From the IMG/VR virus record IMGVR_UViG_3300031758_000710, positions 1-20,457 of that record: DNA of 20,457 nucleotides; one strand, 5' to 3'. The notes under the pieces were generated by a model, which saw nothing but the letters and a program-made list of their open reading frames with translations, did not search any database and was not told where the DNA came from. This DNA comes from a virus. Position 1 is the stretch's first letter. Every line of letters starts with the position of its first letter. Made by a program: the position numbers and the translations under genes. This document shows, in pieces, positions 7,678 through 13,890 of this stretch.

Positions 7678-8334
7678 TCACCTCACCGGGGTTTTTTGGA
7701 AGCCTGACCGGTACTGGTCTTGCTTTTCTGCCCCATCGCCCAGCCTCTTGGCAAGCAACAGCGCTTCCTTGTACTTGTCGTCGTACAGCTTGATCAGATC
7801 TGCCTCGCCCTTGAGGAAAACGTAACATTCGACAAGCGCGCCGTAGAGCAGCACGGTGTCCATGTTGTCCCCGAGCCATGTGCGCCCACTTACCGCCGTC
7901 GTGATCGACTCGGGGTAGTGGTAGTACTCAAGCGGGAGACTGTAGGCGAGATCTGGCGTCGGTCCCAGAATGAACCGAAGCTCCTTGGCGTCAGACTGAT
8001 CTACGCCGTAGATGCCGTACACCTTAGGCAACCCCGTAGCCGCGACCGTCGGATACGTCTCTCGGATGAAGCTGGGGTCTTTGTTCAGCAGGTAGGTGTA
8101 CACGCCCGAAGCAGGAACGACTGCCAACGAGTGCGCTGAAAGGAAGTCCGAAGGGCAGGTGATGTACGGCGACCCGATGACCGCCGTAAGCGTCGTGGCT
8201 TTCCGAGATGCCGCAAAATTGACCGTCTGGTAGATGCGCTGCTCCGCCTGCTTGATGCAGGTGTTCACATCAACCGTATCGAAGGTGTTCTCTAGGAACC
8301 CCTGAATCGCTGCGACAAGCTCGGTATAGGTCAT
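7678..8334 (-). CDS. Head-tail adaptor-like protein (SU10-type)
   Basis: This is a 218-residue protein, ATG at 8334. The start TYTELVAAIQGFLENTFDTV and the helix IKQAEQRIYQTVN form a helical N-terminal region. The middle is beta-rich and carries the motifs SPYITCPSDFLSAHSLAVV and RFILGPTPDLAYSLPLEYY. The C-terminal part (LGDNMDTVLLYGALVECYVF, then YKEALLLAKRLGDG) is again helical. This helical bundle with a beta insertion fits the adaptor proteins that dock under the portal, and I associate the motifs with the family named after phage SU10. It follows two very short genes and precedes the fibre region. A second adaptor-like gene lies at 9056-9751, so which one contacts the portal is open. Confidence 0.78.
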   Translation of the reverse strand: MTYTELVAAIQGFLENTFDTVDVNTCIKQAEQRIYQTVNFAASRKATTLTAVIGSPYITCPSDFLSAHSLAVVPASGVYTYLLNKDPSFIRETYPTVAATGLPKVYGIYGVDQSDAKELRFILGPTPDLAYSLPLEYYHYPESITTAVSGRTWLGDNMDTVLLYGALVECYVFLKGEADLIKLYDDKYKEALLLAKRLGDGAEKQDQYRSGFQKTPVR

Positions 8335-8337
8335 ATC

Positions 8338-8502
8338 TTACGCCATCGGCCCACGCGCCATGGTGCCCTTGGTAGCGGCCCCGGTACCGCGAATCTTGAT
8401 GCCCGATGTCTTGATCTCAGGACACGGTTTGTTGGAGTACGCGCCAACGCTAACGCGCATGTTCTGCAGCGTGGGTTCTGCCGGCTGTTTGGTCTTGGCC
8501 AT
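8338..8502 (-). CDS. 54-residue conserved phage peptide (GTGAATKG motif)
   Basis: This is a very short gene, ATG at 8502 and TAA at 8338-8340, with no gap from its neighbours: its start overlaps the previous stop as TAATG. The translation begins MAKTKQPAEPTLQNMRVSVG and ends GIKIRGTGAATKGTMARGPM plus Ala. The glycine-rich, basic C-terminus resembles the RGKTKG-type endings of two other proteins in this window. There is no membrane segment or metal site. Its placement between adaptor genes and the tight overlaps make it a real gene; I cannot assign a function. A structural minor protein or assembly peptide is possible. Confidence 0.8.
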   Translation of the reverse strand: MAKTKQPAEPTLQNMRVSVGAYSNKPCPEIKTSGIKIRGTGAATKGTMARGPMA

Positions 8503-8654
8503 TATTTTCCCACCTTGCCTTGGTTCTTGACACGAGCCATGTTACGGCCCATTTGCTGTGCCATCGCGGACGTGACACCGCCCTTTGCCATCTTGTGCAT
8601 CCGCTGCTCGTGCTTCTTGACTTCGGCCGATGCGACCTTTTTCATCTTATCCAT
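8502..8654 (-). CDS. 50-residue Lys/Met-rich phage peptide
   Basis: ATG at 8654 is preceded by a strong GGAGGT site with a short spacer, and the stop TAA overlaps the next ATG. The peptide begins MDKMKKVASAEVKKHEQRMH and continues with KMAKGGVTSAMAQQMGRNMA, ending RVKNQGKVGK. It is strongly basic and predicted helical, with seven Met and eleven Lys among 50 residues. Such 'KHEKRMH...KGG...GRNMAR' peptides recur in uncultured phage structural regions by my recollection. Function is unknown; binding of nucleic acid or an acidic virion surface would fit the charge, but nothing proves it. Confidence 0.8.
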   Translation of the reverse strand: MDKMKKVASAEVKKHEQRMHKMAKGGVTSAMAQQMGRNMARVKNQGKVGK

Positions 8655-8668
8655 GTGGACCTCCGTGA

Positions 8669-9052
8669 CTACGATATCGTTACTGTACCGAGTTCTGCGC
8701 GGCTCACCAAGTAGTTTGGCGTCAGCCCGTCATCGTTGGCTCTAGGGCCCCCTACCGGCGCCCATCCCCACTGCGTGATGCGGCTCCCGTCGCCGGGGTT
8801 GCCGAGCACGTTGAGCCCCGAAGAGACGTAGCTTCGATCCGGGCGGGGGTTGCGCACGGCTTGAGGGTCTTCAATCGGGAAGGTGCCCAGAAGCAGCTGA
8901 GGGTGACTGGCCTCCCAGCACTCCCGACACACCATGATGTTCACTTGCGTGAACTTGATTGTCAGTTGCTTAAGTTGGCGCAGCTTAAAGCGAAACCCAC
9001 ACCTGTCACACTCCGCAATAGAGTGTCTGGCTGATGCGAACGGCTGGGGCAT
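8669..9052 (-). CDS. Phage protein with two CxxC pairs (zinc-ribbon-like)
   Basis: This is a 127-residue protein, ATG at 9052, three bases after the upstream TGA. Cys15-xx-Cys18 (CDRCGFRF) and Cys42-xx-Cys45 (VCRECWE) form a classic zinc-ribbon arrangement spaced by 23 residues with a basic strand between (LRQLKQLTIKFTQVNIM). Downstream is FPIEDPQAVRNPRPD, then a Gly-rich tail (SRITQWGWAPVGGP). The gene is wedged between connector-type genes, so a structural zinc site in a virion protein is as likely as DNA binding. I recall the family as common in aquatic phage genomes but without a known role. Confidence 0.8.
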   Translation of the reverse strand: MPQPFASARHSIAECDRCGFRFKLRQLKQLTIKFTQVNIMVCRECWEASHPQLLLGTFPIEDPQAVRNPRPDRSYVSSGLNVLGNPGDGSRITQWGWAPVGGPRANDDGLTPNYLVSRAELGTVTIS

Positions 9053-9055
9053 ACA

Positions 9056-9751
9056 TCATCTCCCCAACGGCGAAAAGCGCGGGATAAATCGCACCGACGC
9101 CTTCTCCCGGTCCTCGTCAGACGCAAGCTGCCACGCTTCGTCGTACTGCGCCTTAAGCATCTGGACGCGATCCATGCTCTCGGGCCGCTTGATTGCAAGG
9201 TAGTACGCCAGCCCCGCCACCATGCAGGGAATGAAGCGGAAAGGCACGTCCATCGTGTTGGTGCCGTTGCCTGCGTCTTGAATGCGGCGAAGCCGCCAGT
9301 AGACCAGCGTGTAAGTCTGTGACGTGTCTGGCACCGGCCACAAAGTGACCGTGGGGACATCCACACCCCGCTTGACGAAATACTGAAGAGGGCGCGCTTG
9401 CTGCAGCTTGTTTGGCAGCGTCGAGTAGGTCGAAACGCTGATGCGAGAGATGGCGATATCTGTCTGGTTGGAGACGGAACCTGCGTTGGTACGAATCACC
9501 GCCTCCATGATGTCCACGGTATCCGCCGGCAGCGGGTATGCTGCCGTTCCGGGCGTGAGCACTTGTGACAGTTGCTCAAACGTGAACATGTTGAGCCCGC
9601 GATTGGCCCAATCTGCAAACAAAAGGTTGAGACTTCGACGGGCGGAGCGCATGTCATAGCCCGTGCGAATCTCGAAGCCAGCACGCTCCCCTGCCTCTTC
9701 GACTAGCTCAACAAGGTCTAAGTCAAATAGGGTGGTGCCGGATGTAGTCAT
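9056..9751 (-). CDS. Head-tail connector / adaptor-like protein
   Basis: This is a 231-residue protein starting MTTSGTTLFDLDLVELVEEA, with ATG at 9751. The open frame extends further upstream but runs into the previous gene, so this start is preferred. An N-terminal helical part (AFERxG-like ERAGFEIRTGYDMRSARRSL, LNLLFADWANRGLNMFT) is followed by a beta-rich core (AAYPLPADTVDIMEAVIRT, PTVTLWPVPDTSQTYTLVYW) and a C-terminal helical part (FIPCMVAGLAYYLAIKRPE, DEDREKASVRFIPR). The shape matches adaptor proteins that form the ring under the portal, such as P22 gp4 functional analogues. The assignment rests on architecture, gene context and remembered family resemblance. The protein probably works with the 7678-8334 product. 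Confidence 0.76.
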   Translation of the reverse strand: MTTSGTTLFDLDLVELVEEAGERAGFEIRTGYDMRSARRSLNLLFADWANRGLNMFTFEQLSQVLTPGTAAYPLPADTVDIMEAVIRTNAGSVSNQTDIAISRISVSTYSTLPNKLQQARPLQYFVKRGVDVPTVTLWPVPDTSQTYTLVYWRLRRIQDAGNGTNTMDVPFRFIPCMVAGLAYYLAIKRPESMDRVQMLKAQYDEAWQLASDEDREKASVRFIPRFSPLGR

Positions 9752-9752
9752 G

Positions 9753-9989
9753 CTATCTCTTCGCAGTCTTTGCCGACTGCACGAACGCTTGTGCCGTCGG
9801 CGCACCGGGGGCGCCGGGCTTGCGCATCTTTTCGCCGCTACCGGCAGCGATACGCTTACGCTTGGCGTGAATGTTCTCGTACAAGCCGCCTTTGGCCAAC
9901 ATCTTGACAGGCTCAGTGCCGTCACGCTTGACCACTGTACGCGGGCGCTTAGCCGGGGCAATCGCGCCCATGCCACGGCTCGGCCGCAT
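9753..9989 (-). CDS. Small basic phage protein (AKRKRIAAGSGEKMRKPG motif)
   Basis: This is a 78-residue, Lys/Arg-rich protein with ATG at 9989 overlapping the upstream TGA (ATGA). A central motif, GGLYENIHAKRKRIAAGSGE, is followed by MRKPGAPGAPTAQAFVQSAK and a basic end. It has no membrane segment. I recall this LYxNIHAKRKRI motif as very common in uncultured phages, always in the structural region, with no assigned role. A DNA- or capsid-interacting minor protein would fit the charge and position, as an inference only. Confidence 0.82.
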   Translation of the reverse strand: MRPSRGMGAIAPAKRPRTVVKRDGTEPVKMLAKGGLYENIHAKRKRIAAGSGEKMRKPGAPGAPTAQAFVQSAKTAKR

Positions 9990-10756
9990 CAGATGTACCT
10001 GCCTTTCGTCTTGCCCCGCGAAGCAATCCCATCCGCCGAGCGGACATAGCCGCCCTTCTTGAACGCACCCCCATCGTCGGACATCCGCATCTCGTCGTCA
10101 TCGCGCGGGGGCTTACGCTTAGGCGGCTCCGCGCGAAGTTTGCCACCCTTGCCACCGGGTCCACGAGAAGGCGTAGCGCGCATCGACGCACGCGGCCCTT
10201 CAAGCTGCGCAGCGGCGCCACCAGACCCCGGGCGTGGGGTCGGAGACGGCAGCAGCCGCGAAGGCGCGGGTTCCGCAGGAGGCGGCAAACGCCGCCCTGC
10301 AGGCCCTGCAAGCTCAGGCGCCATACGCGTAGGCTCGCCGCGCCCAAGGAACCGCGCTACCGGGGCCGTGTTTGCCAGCGCACGCCCCGTAGAAGCCCCT
10401 GCAGCCGCTCCACGCAGTGCGCGGAGGGGCGGCATCATCGCCTCAGGCTCCACGCGCTCCAGCGCCTGCGCACGCTCCATGCGTTGCATACGTTCAAGGT
10501 CTTTGCCCGATGCGGCGGGAGTCTCAGGCGTGCTACGCCGGCTCAGCCGTGCAGTCTCATCGCCCGTATCAGTAGGCGCAGCGGCACGACGACCGGCAGG
10601 ACGGCTGGCAGGACGAGCCTGTTTTTCGCCAAACTGCTCATCGATCTGCGCTCGCATAACCGCATCGCGCGCCCGTCGGTAGATGTCCGGGTCGCTCTGA
10701 GCGAAGCGACCCCCTTCAGGTACATCCCCGCCTTCTTGGTACCGCTTCGCTTTCAT
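9989..10756 (-). CDS. Low-complexity Pro/Ala/Arg-rich protein with C-terminal GGYVR..ADG tag
   Basis: This is a 255-residue protein, ATG at 10756, with a GAGGTGA ribosome-binding site. The first 40 residues are helical (FAQSDPDIYRRARDAVMRAQ). The middle 170 are low-complexity, rich in Ala, Pro, Arg and Gly, and likely disordered. The last 25 form a compact motif, KKGGYVRSADGIASRGKTKG plus RYI, which is nearly repeated at the end of the next upstream gene product. A long antisense frame exists here because of GC-rich codons, but the minus frame has the ribosome site, the ATGA junction and the conserved tail. Function is unknown; the layout suggests a flexible linker carrying a recognition tail. 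Confidence 0.78.
   Translation of the reverse strand: MKAKRYQEGGDVPEGGRFAQSDPDIYRRARDAVMRAQIDEQFGEKQARPASRPAGRRAAAPTDTGDETARLSRRSTPETPAASGKDLERMQRMERAQALERVEPEAMMPPLRALRGAAAGASTGRALANTAPVARFLGRGEPTRMAPELAGPAGRRLPPPAEPAPSRLLPSPTPRPGSGGAAAQLEGPRASMRATPSRGPGGKGGKLRAEPPKRKPPRDDDEMRMSDDGGAFKKGGYVRSADGIASRGKTKGRYI
10001..10057 (-). other. C-terminal peptide motif, copy 1 (GGYVRxADGxAxxGKTK)
   Basis: Nineteen codons encode KGGYVRSADGIASRGKTKG. The copy at 10804-10860 shares 13 of 19 residues, but 8 of those 13 shared residues use a different synonymous codon. That pattern indicates selection on the peptide and not a recent DNA copy. Confidence 0.8.
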
Positions 10757-10764
10757 GGTTCACC

Positions 10765-11121
10765 TCAGCAGGTTTTGCCGCCGCCAGCCATCTTGACTTG
10801 TTTGGCCTTGGTCTTGCCCTTCTGAGCAACACCGTCAGCAGCACGAACGTAGCCGCCATTGGCAAAAGGCTTACCCTTGGCCTCCGCCATCTCGTGCCTG
10901 ATCATCGATTTCGGAGCGCCCTTCTTCTTCATGAAGGCCACTTCCTTCTTCATCATCGCGGGAGATTCTTTCATCTCAGACTCCTTAGCGGCACCGCCGC
11001 CAGCTTTGTGTTCAGCAAACTTCCTACCCACCGACTGGGGGATACCCACTTTCTTGGCGAACGCGGGGTTGTGCGCCACGCCTTGCATCAGTCGCTTCTG
11101 CTTCTCGCTTGCGTACGGCAT
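10765..11121 (-). CDS. Small basic phage protein with C-terminal GGYVR..ADG tag
   Basis: This is a 118-residue protein; ATG at 11121 overlaps the previous stop (ATGA), while a GTG one codon earlier is less likely. The N-terminus PYASEKQKRLMQGVAHNPAF continues AKKVGIPQSVGRKFAEHKAG, a motif I recall from many phage small proteins. A Met/Lys-rich helix follows (MMKKEVAFMKKKGAPKSMIR). The end holds FANGGYVRAADGVAQKGKTK, matching the tail of the downstream neighbour, then a short Gly/Lys extension ending in Cys. No catalytic site is seen. Its role is unknown; shared tails on adjacent proteins suggest a common partner or location. Confidence 0.83.
   Translation of the reverse strand: MPYASEKQKRLMQGVAHNPAFAKKVGIPQSVGRKFAEHKAGGGAAKESEMKESPAMMKKEVAFMKKKGAPKSMIRHEMAEAKGKPFANGGYVRAADGVAQKGKTKAKQVKMAGGGKTC
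10804..10860 (-). other. C-terminal peptide motif, copy 2 (GGYVRxADGxAxxGKTK)
   Basis: Nineteen codons encode NGGYVRAADGVAQKGKTKA. This is the partner of the motif at 10001-10057; the host proteins are otherwise unrelated by eye. Unlike copy 1, it is followed by 12 more residues before the stop. Confidence 0.8.
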
Positions 11122-11300
11122 CACTCACGCCCCGTAAGTTTGCGCACAGTGTCCGTCTCCCAGATGCGCAGTCCGGTCCAGACGATTGTGAAAAGCGCTG
11201 CAACGGAAGGCAGAATGTCCACAAGTGCTCCAATCACTGTTGCGACTGACAGCACATCGAGAATCTGCTTCCCTACTTCGTGATCGCTCGCCGTGTTCAT
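11121..11300 (-). CDS. Small single-span membrane protein (holin-like candidate)
   Basis: This is a 59-residue protein from ATG at 11300, which lies one base after the previous stop codon; an upstream in-frame extension would overlap the previous gene and is disfavoured. The order is a short polar N-terminus (MNTASDHEVGKQILDVLSVA), a hydrophobic span at about residues 16-43 (VATVIGALVDILPSVAALFT), then IVWTGLRIWETDTVRKL and a charged end. The length and layout fit a small phage membrane protein; I recall close patterns in aquatic phages between capsid and tail genes. A holin or antiholin role is possible, but it lies 8 kb from the lysozyme, where a second holin-like gene exists. Confidence 0.78.
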   Translation of the reverse strand: MNTASDHEVGKQILDVLSVATVIGALVDILPSVAALFTIVWTGLRIWETDTVRKLTGRE

Positions 11301-11301
11301 G

Positions 11302-11547
11302 TCAGCAGTTCCACGCCCGCAACGATTTGTTGATCCTGCTATTGGGGTCACTTGCCGTCTTAGCAGAAGTCAACTTTCGTTTCATACCTTTCATTCTGGC
11401 ACAGAACGAGTCGCGGCGTGAGCCCCCTTCAGGCTGAGGGGGCTTCAAGTTCATGCCCTGCGCTTTCGCAGAAGCACGCCCTTTGGCGTTCAGCCCGCCT
11501 TTAGGGTTCTGGCCTTCCTTGCGCTGCCATGCTGGCGTCTTTGCCAC
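11302..11547 (-). CDS. DUF6321-like small phage protein
   Basis: This is an 81-residue protein. The start is most likely GTG at 11547, just after the previous TGA and 6 bases from a GGGAG site; a TTG at 11577 would add ten residues with no ribosome site. The translation starts VAKTPAWQRKEGQNPKGGLN (Val read as Met), then GRASAKAQGMNLKPPQPEGG, SFCARMKGMKRKLTSAKT and DPNSRINKSLRAWNC. These blocks match the family I recall as DUF6321, widely found in phages and without a known role. It is basic, with Cys at the end and in SFCARM. Its neighbours are all small structural-region genes. Confidence 0.85.
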   Translation of the reverse strand: MAKTPAWQRKEGQNPKGGLNAKGRASAKAQGMNLKPPQPEGGSRRDSFCARMKGMKRKLTSAKTASDPNSRINKSLRAWNC

Positions 11548-11548
11548 A

Positions 11549-11716
11549 TCAGGCTCCCATGCCTTGAAGTTGGGCAATCGTGGTCTGCGTGTCGCCGATC
11601 TCTACATCAAGTCGGGCAATAGCATCAGCATCGCCGATAGCCACCGCATCCGCCCGCTGCCCATTTAGGTAAGCAAGCCTAGACTGCGCCAGCTTGAGTA
11701 GATCACTGAGTGTCAT
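11549..11716 (-). CDS. 55-residue helical phage peptide
   Basis: ATG at 11716 follows the 535-residue gene's stop by two bases, and the TGA at 11549-11551 is one base before the next GTG start. The translation starts MTLSDLLKLAQSRLAYLNGQ and continues with DADAIARLDVEIGDTQTTIA, with leucine spacing of a short coiled coil. It falls under common length cutoffs, but its tight spacing and familiar pattern (a helical hairpin peptide seen in many phages) support it. Function is unknown; a small assembly or linker protein is plausible. Confidence 0.8.
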   Translation of the reverse strand: MTLSDLLKLAQSRLAYLNGQRADAVAIGDADAIARLDVEIGDTQTTIAQLQGMGA

Positions 11717-11718
11717 CA

Positions 11719-13326
11719 CTACACCAGCGCGATAAGTTCTTGCGAGATAGTGGACAGATGCGCTTGCAGCAAGATCACATCGTACTTGTCAGTACCGTCG
11801 ATGGCGGCGTATGCGGCCATACGAGACCCAAGTGTCGCTGTGCCTGATTGCAGAAAATCTGTTGGTGTGTGCGGACTAAGCACGCGGTTCTTCACATCGA
11901 AGCGATACAACTGATTAACCGCCGATGCCACATAGACGTTCATGTAGCAGAACCGCCCCTCGCCGCCGTAAGGCGCATACGCACCGGTTGTGCCCGCGCC
12001 TGTGGTCAATGCGCCGTCGTAAACAATCGCACCGCTCCAAGCCCCGGTAGTGCCACCGGCAATGTCGAGCACATCCAGCGCAGATCCGCCACGGAAGAAG
12101 TAGCAGAAGCTGTGCCGCGCATTTCGCGCGGGATCAGGCTGGATACCGAAGCTAGGCGTCCACAAACACCCCGCTGCGTTAGCGCCGGGGCCAACCCCAA
12201 AGTACGTCGTGGACCACGCATTGGCTGCGATGTTGTTTGTGCCGTTGTTGATTGTTGCGTCGGTGTAGTTGTAGGTGTAGACGGTTGTCGTCGCAGACGA
12301 CCGCAACAGCAGCAGGTTTGGTAGCTCGATGACGTACTTGGCGCTGCTGCTTGGCTGAAAAGTCCACGCAGTGCCAAGGGTGTACACAGGGCTTGGGCCC
12401 GCCGTGTGGCTTGCGATAATGCGCCGCTGCCCAACCGCTGCAGGCGTCACCGTGTCCTGAACGATACGGATCTGAAAGTTCCGATATTCGTTTGCCAACA
12501 CAACCGCGTCGCCAAGAGAAGCTTGGCCCGTCAGCGTAGAAGCACCGGAGGCGGTGGCCGTCAGGGCTTTACGTGTGGTGATGTTGGTGTCGTACGTAAA
12601 CCCACCCAACACCATACCTTCGCCGGGGTTCATGTCATATGGCGTGTACTGCTCATCCAACGCCAACATGTTGGAATCAGTGCTGATCGTGGCAGGAAGG
12701 TTCGTGTTAGTAAGCGACGTAAGGGTGTTCGTCGCTACTTCGAAAGAGCGGAAAATCGTAGCCGCCAGCGCACCCGCCGACAGCATCATCACACGTCCAG
12801 ACAACAGTTCGTAGCGTGAACCAATTGCTGGGGTGAACGTCAGCGGGTTGTCCAGCGTGAGGGTGGGTGTTGACGATGCGGTATTGCCGACAATAAACCG
12901 CTCTTCCGTTTTGCCAACGCTCGTATCAATGACGCGGAGCTTGAAGCCGTAGTCGCCGCTGCCGCCCCGATTAGCCAGCATGTTGAGGCCCACCGCCGTC
13001 GGGAGTGCAGTGGTCAGCGGCACCGAAGTCGTTGTAGCGCCGGCAGCAATCGTGCCAACCGCTGCAAAAGACGGCACGAACACAGACGCTGCGCCCGCAC
13101 CAAAGGTGCCGCCGAGACCGGGGTTAACCGCTAGCGTCCACGCTTTGGTGATGATGTTGTAGCGATTGAGAATCGCCGCGCTGATCAGGTTGTAGGCAAA
13201 CGGGTTGCGGCTCAAGTCGCTGCGCATGTCTGCGCACATGCTCGTTGCCGCCGCATGCGCATTAGGCGAAGGTGCGACCTGCGCCCAAATAAGCCTATCG
13301 ATGACTTTTTTGAAATTGTTAGCCAT
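11719..13326 (-). CDS. Large beta-rich phage virion protein, unassigned
   Basis: This is a 535-residue protein with ATG at 13326. After a helical start (FKKVIDRLIWAQVAPSPNAH), it is beta-rich with many Thr/Ala/Gly turns. It includes repeated strand-turn units of the type RRIIASHTAGPSPVYTLGTA and FQIRIVQDTVTPAAVG, and aromatic blades near the end (ARHSFCYFFRGGSALDVLDI, GGEGRFCYMNVYVASAVNQL, YRFDVKNRVLSPHTPTDFLQ). The last third, with its alternation of short strands, could be propeller-like. Size and position between capsid and connector genes make a head or tail surface protein likely. I do not recognise a named family. Confidence 0.78.
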   Translation of the reverse strand: MANNFKKVIDRLIWAQVAPSPNAHAAATSMCADMRSDLSRNPFAYNLISAAILNRYNIITKAWTLAVNPGLGGTFGAGAASVFVPSFAAVGTIAAGATTTSVPLTTALPTAVGLNMLANRGGSGDYGFKLRVIDTSVGKTEERFIVGNTASSTPTLTLDNPLTFTPAIGSRYELLSGRVMMLSAGALAATIFRSFEVATNTLTSLTNTNLPATISTDSNMLALDEQYTPYDMNPGEGMVLGGFTYDTNITTRKALTATASGASTLTGQASLGDAVVLANEYRNFQIRIVQDTVTPAAVGQRRIIASHTAGPSPVYTLGTAWTFQPSSSAKYVIELPNLLLLRSSATTTVYTYNYTDATINNGTNNIAANAWSTTYFGVGPGANAAGCLWTPSFGIQPDPARNARHSFCYFFRGGSALDVLDIAGGTTGAWSGAIVYDGALTTGAGTTGAYAPYGGEGRFCYMNVYVASAVNQLYRFDVKNRVLSPHTPTDFLQSGTATLGSRMAAYAAIDGTDKYDVILLQAHLSTISQELIALV

Positions 13327-13335
13327 CGCGTACGC

Positions 13336-13890
13336 CTAAGAAATTCGCGCCCTTACGCAGTTAGCCCACGCATCCAGATTTGTCTGGTTGATTAGCATGG
13401 CCCCGTTACGTCCATCGATATTGGTCAAGCCCGTCACCGTCGTCACCGTCGTCACCGTCGTCACCGTTGTTACGGTCGTCACAGTGCCAGATTCAATAGC
13501 CGCTGTTACGCGCTGACGTTGCGATGCACGGTCGTACCCTTGCGGGGCAGAAAGCGCGTTGATGATGCGGGAAAGCTGAAGGTGCGCATCTTCGTCATGC
13601 ACCGGCACAACAACATCTGTGGAAGTCCCCGAGATCTTTACAGGGGATACCGTTACATCACCCGTGGGCGTGTAAGAAGTCCACGCAGGGATAGCAAAAG
13701 CACCGGGAGTGCCCGACCCCGTATCACGGTAGACGAACAGTTGCCCGGTGCTGTCGACGAAGACAGTATCTGACAGTGACCCGCCACCTCCACCACCCCC
13801 ACCCCCCGTAGTAGGCAACGGATTACCCGAATTGATCGGGTTACCGTCCTCATCGAGGAGGGCTGTGCGGAAGTCTACGATGCCCGTCAT
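13336..13890 (-). CDS. Phage protein with polyglycine hinge and Val-Thr-Thr repeat
   Basis: This is a 184-residue protein, ATG at 13890 overlapping the previous TGA (ATGA). Residues 1-28 (FRTALLDEDGNPINSGNPLP) are followed by nine consecutive Gly at 29-37, then a beta-rich segment. A helical part (HLQLSRIINALSAPQGYDRA) precedes six VTT-type triplets at 136-153, and the end is GLTNIDGRNGAMLINQTNLD plus a short tail. A flexible hinge plus a rigid beta strand repeat suggests a small fibre or spike. I recall the closing block from many phage structural regions, but the function is not established. Confidence 0.8.
   Translation of the reverse strand: MTGIVDFRTALLDEDGNPINSGNPLPTTGGGGGGGGGSLSDTVFVDSTGQLFVYRDTGSGTPGAFAIPAWTSYTPTGDVTVSPVKISGTSTDVVVPVHDEDAHLQLSRIINALSAPQGYDRASQRQRVTAAIESGTVTTVTTVTTVTTVTTVTGLTNIDGRNGAMLINQTNLDAWANCVRARIS
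13432..13485 (-). repeat. 9-bp tandem repeat, six units
   Basis: Six units of nine bases read CGTCACCGT on the plus strand: four perfect copies, then two diverged ones (TGTTACGGT and CGTCACAGT). On the minus strand they encode ThrValThr triplets. Copy-number change by whole units would keep the frame. Confidence 0.92.
13780..13806 (-). repeat. Polyglycine codon tract (nine GGN codons)
   Basis: The plus strand here is a C-rich run broken by A, T and G, giving nine Gly codons in a row on the minus strand. It contains runs of five and six C, which are prone to slippage; a one-base change would shift the frame of this gene. Confidence 0.85.

Noticed and set aside
9752-9976. Upstream extension of the connector gene
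   Set aside because: It overlaps the entire small basic gene 9753-9989 in another frame; ATG at 9751 gives the expected start.
10059-10682. 207-codon plus-strand frame opposite the low-complexity gene
   Set aside because: The minus frame has the ribosome site, the ATGA junction and a conserved tail; the plus frame is Ser/Arg/Gly low-complexity only.
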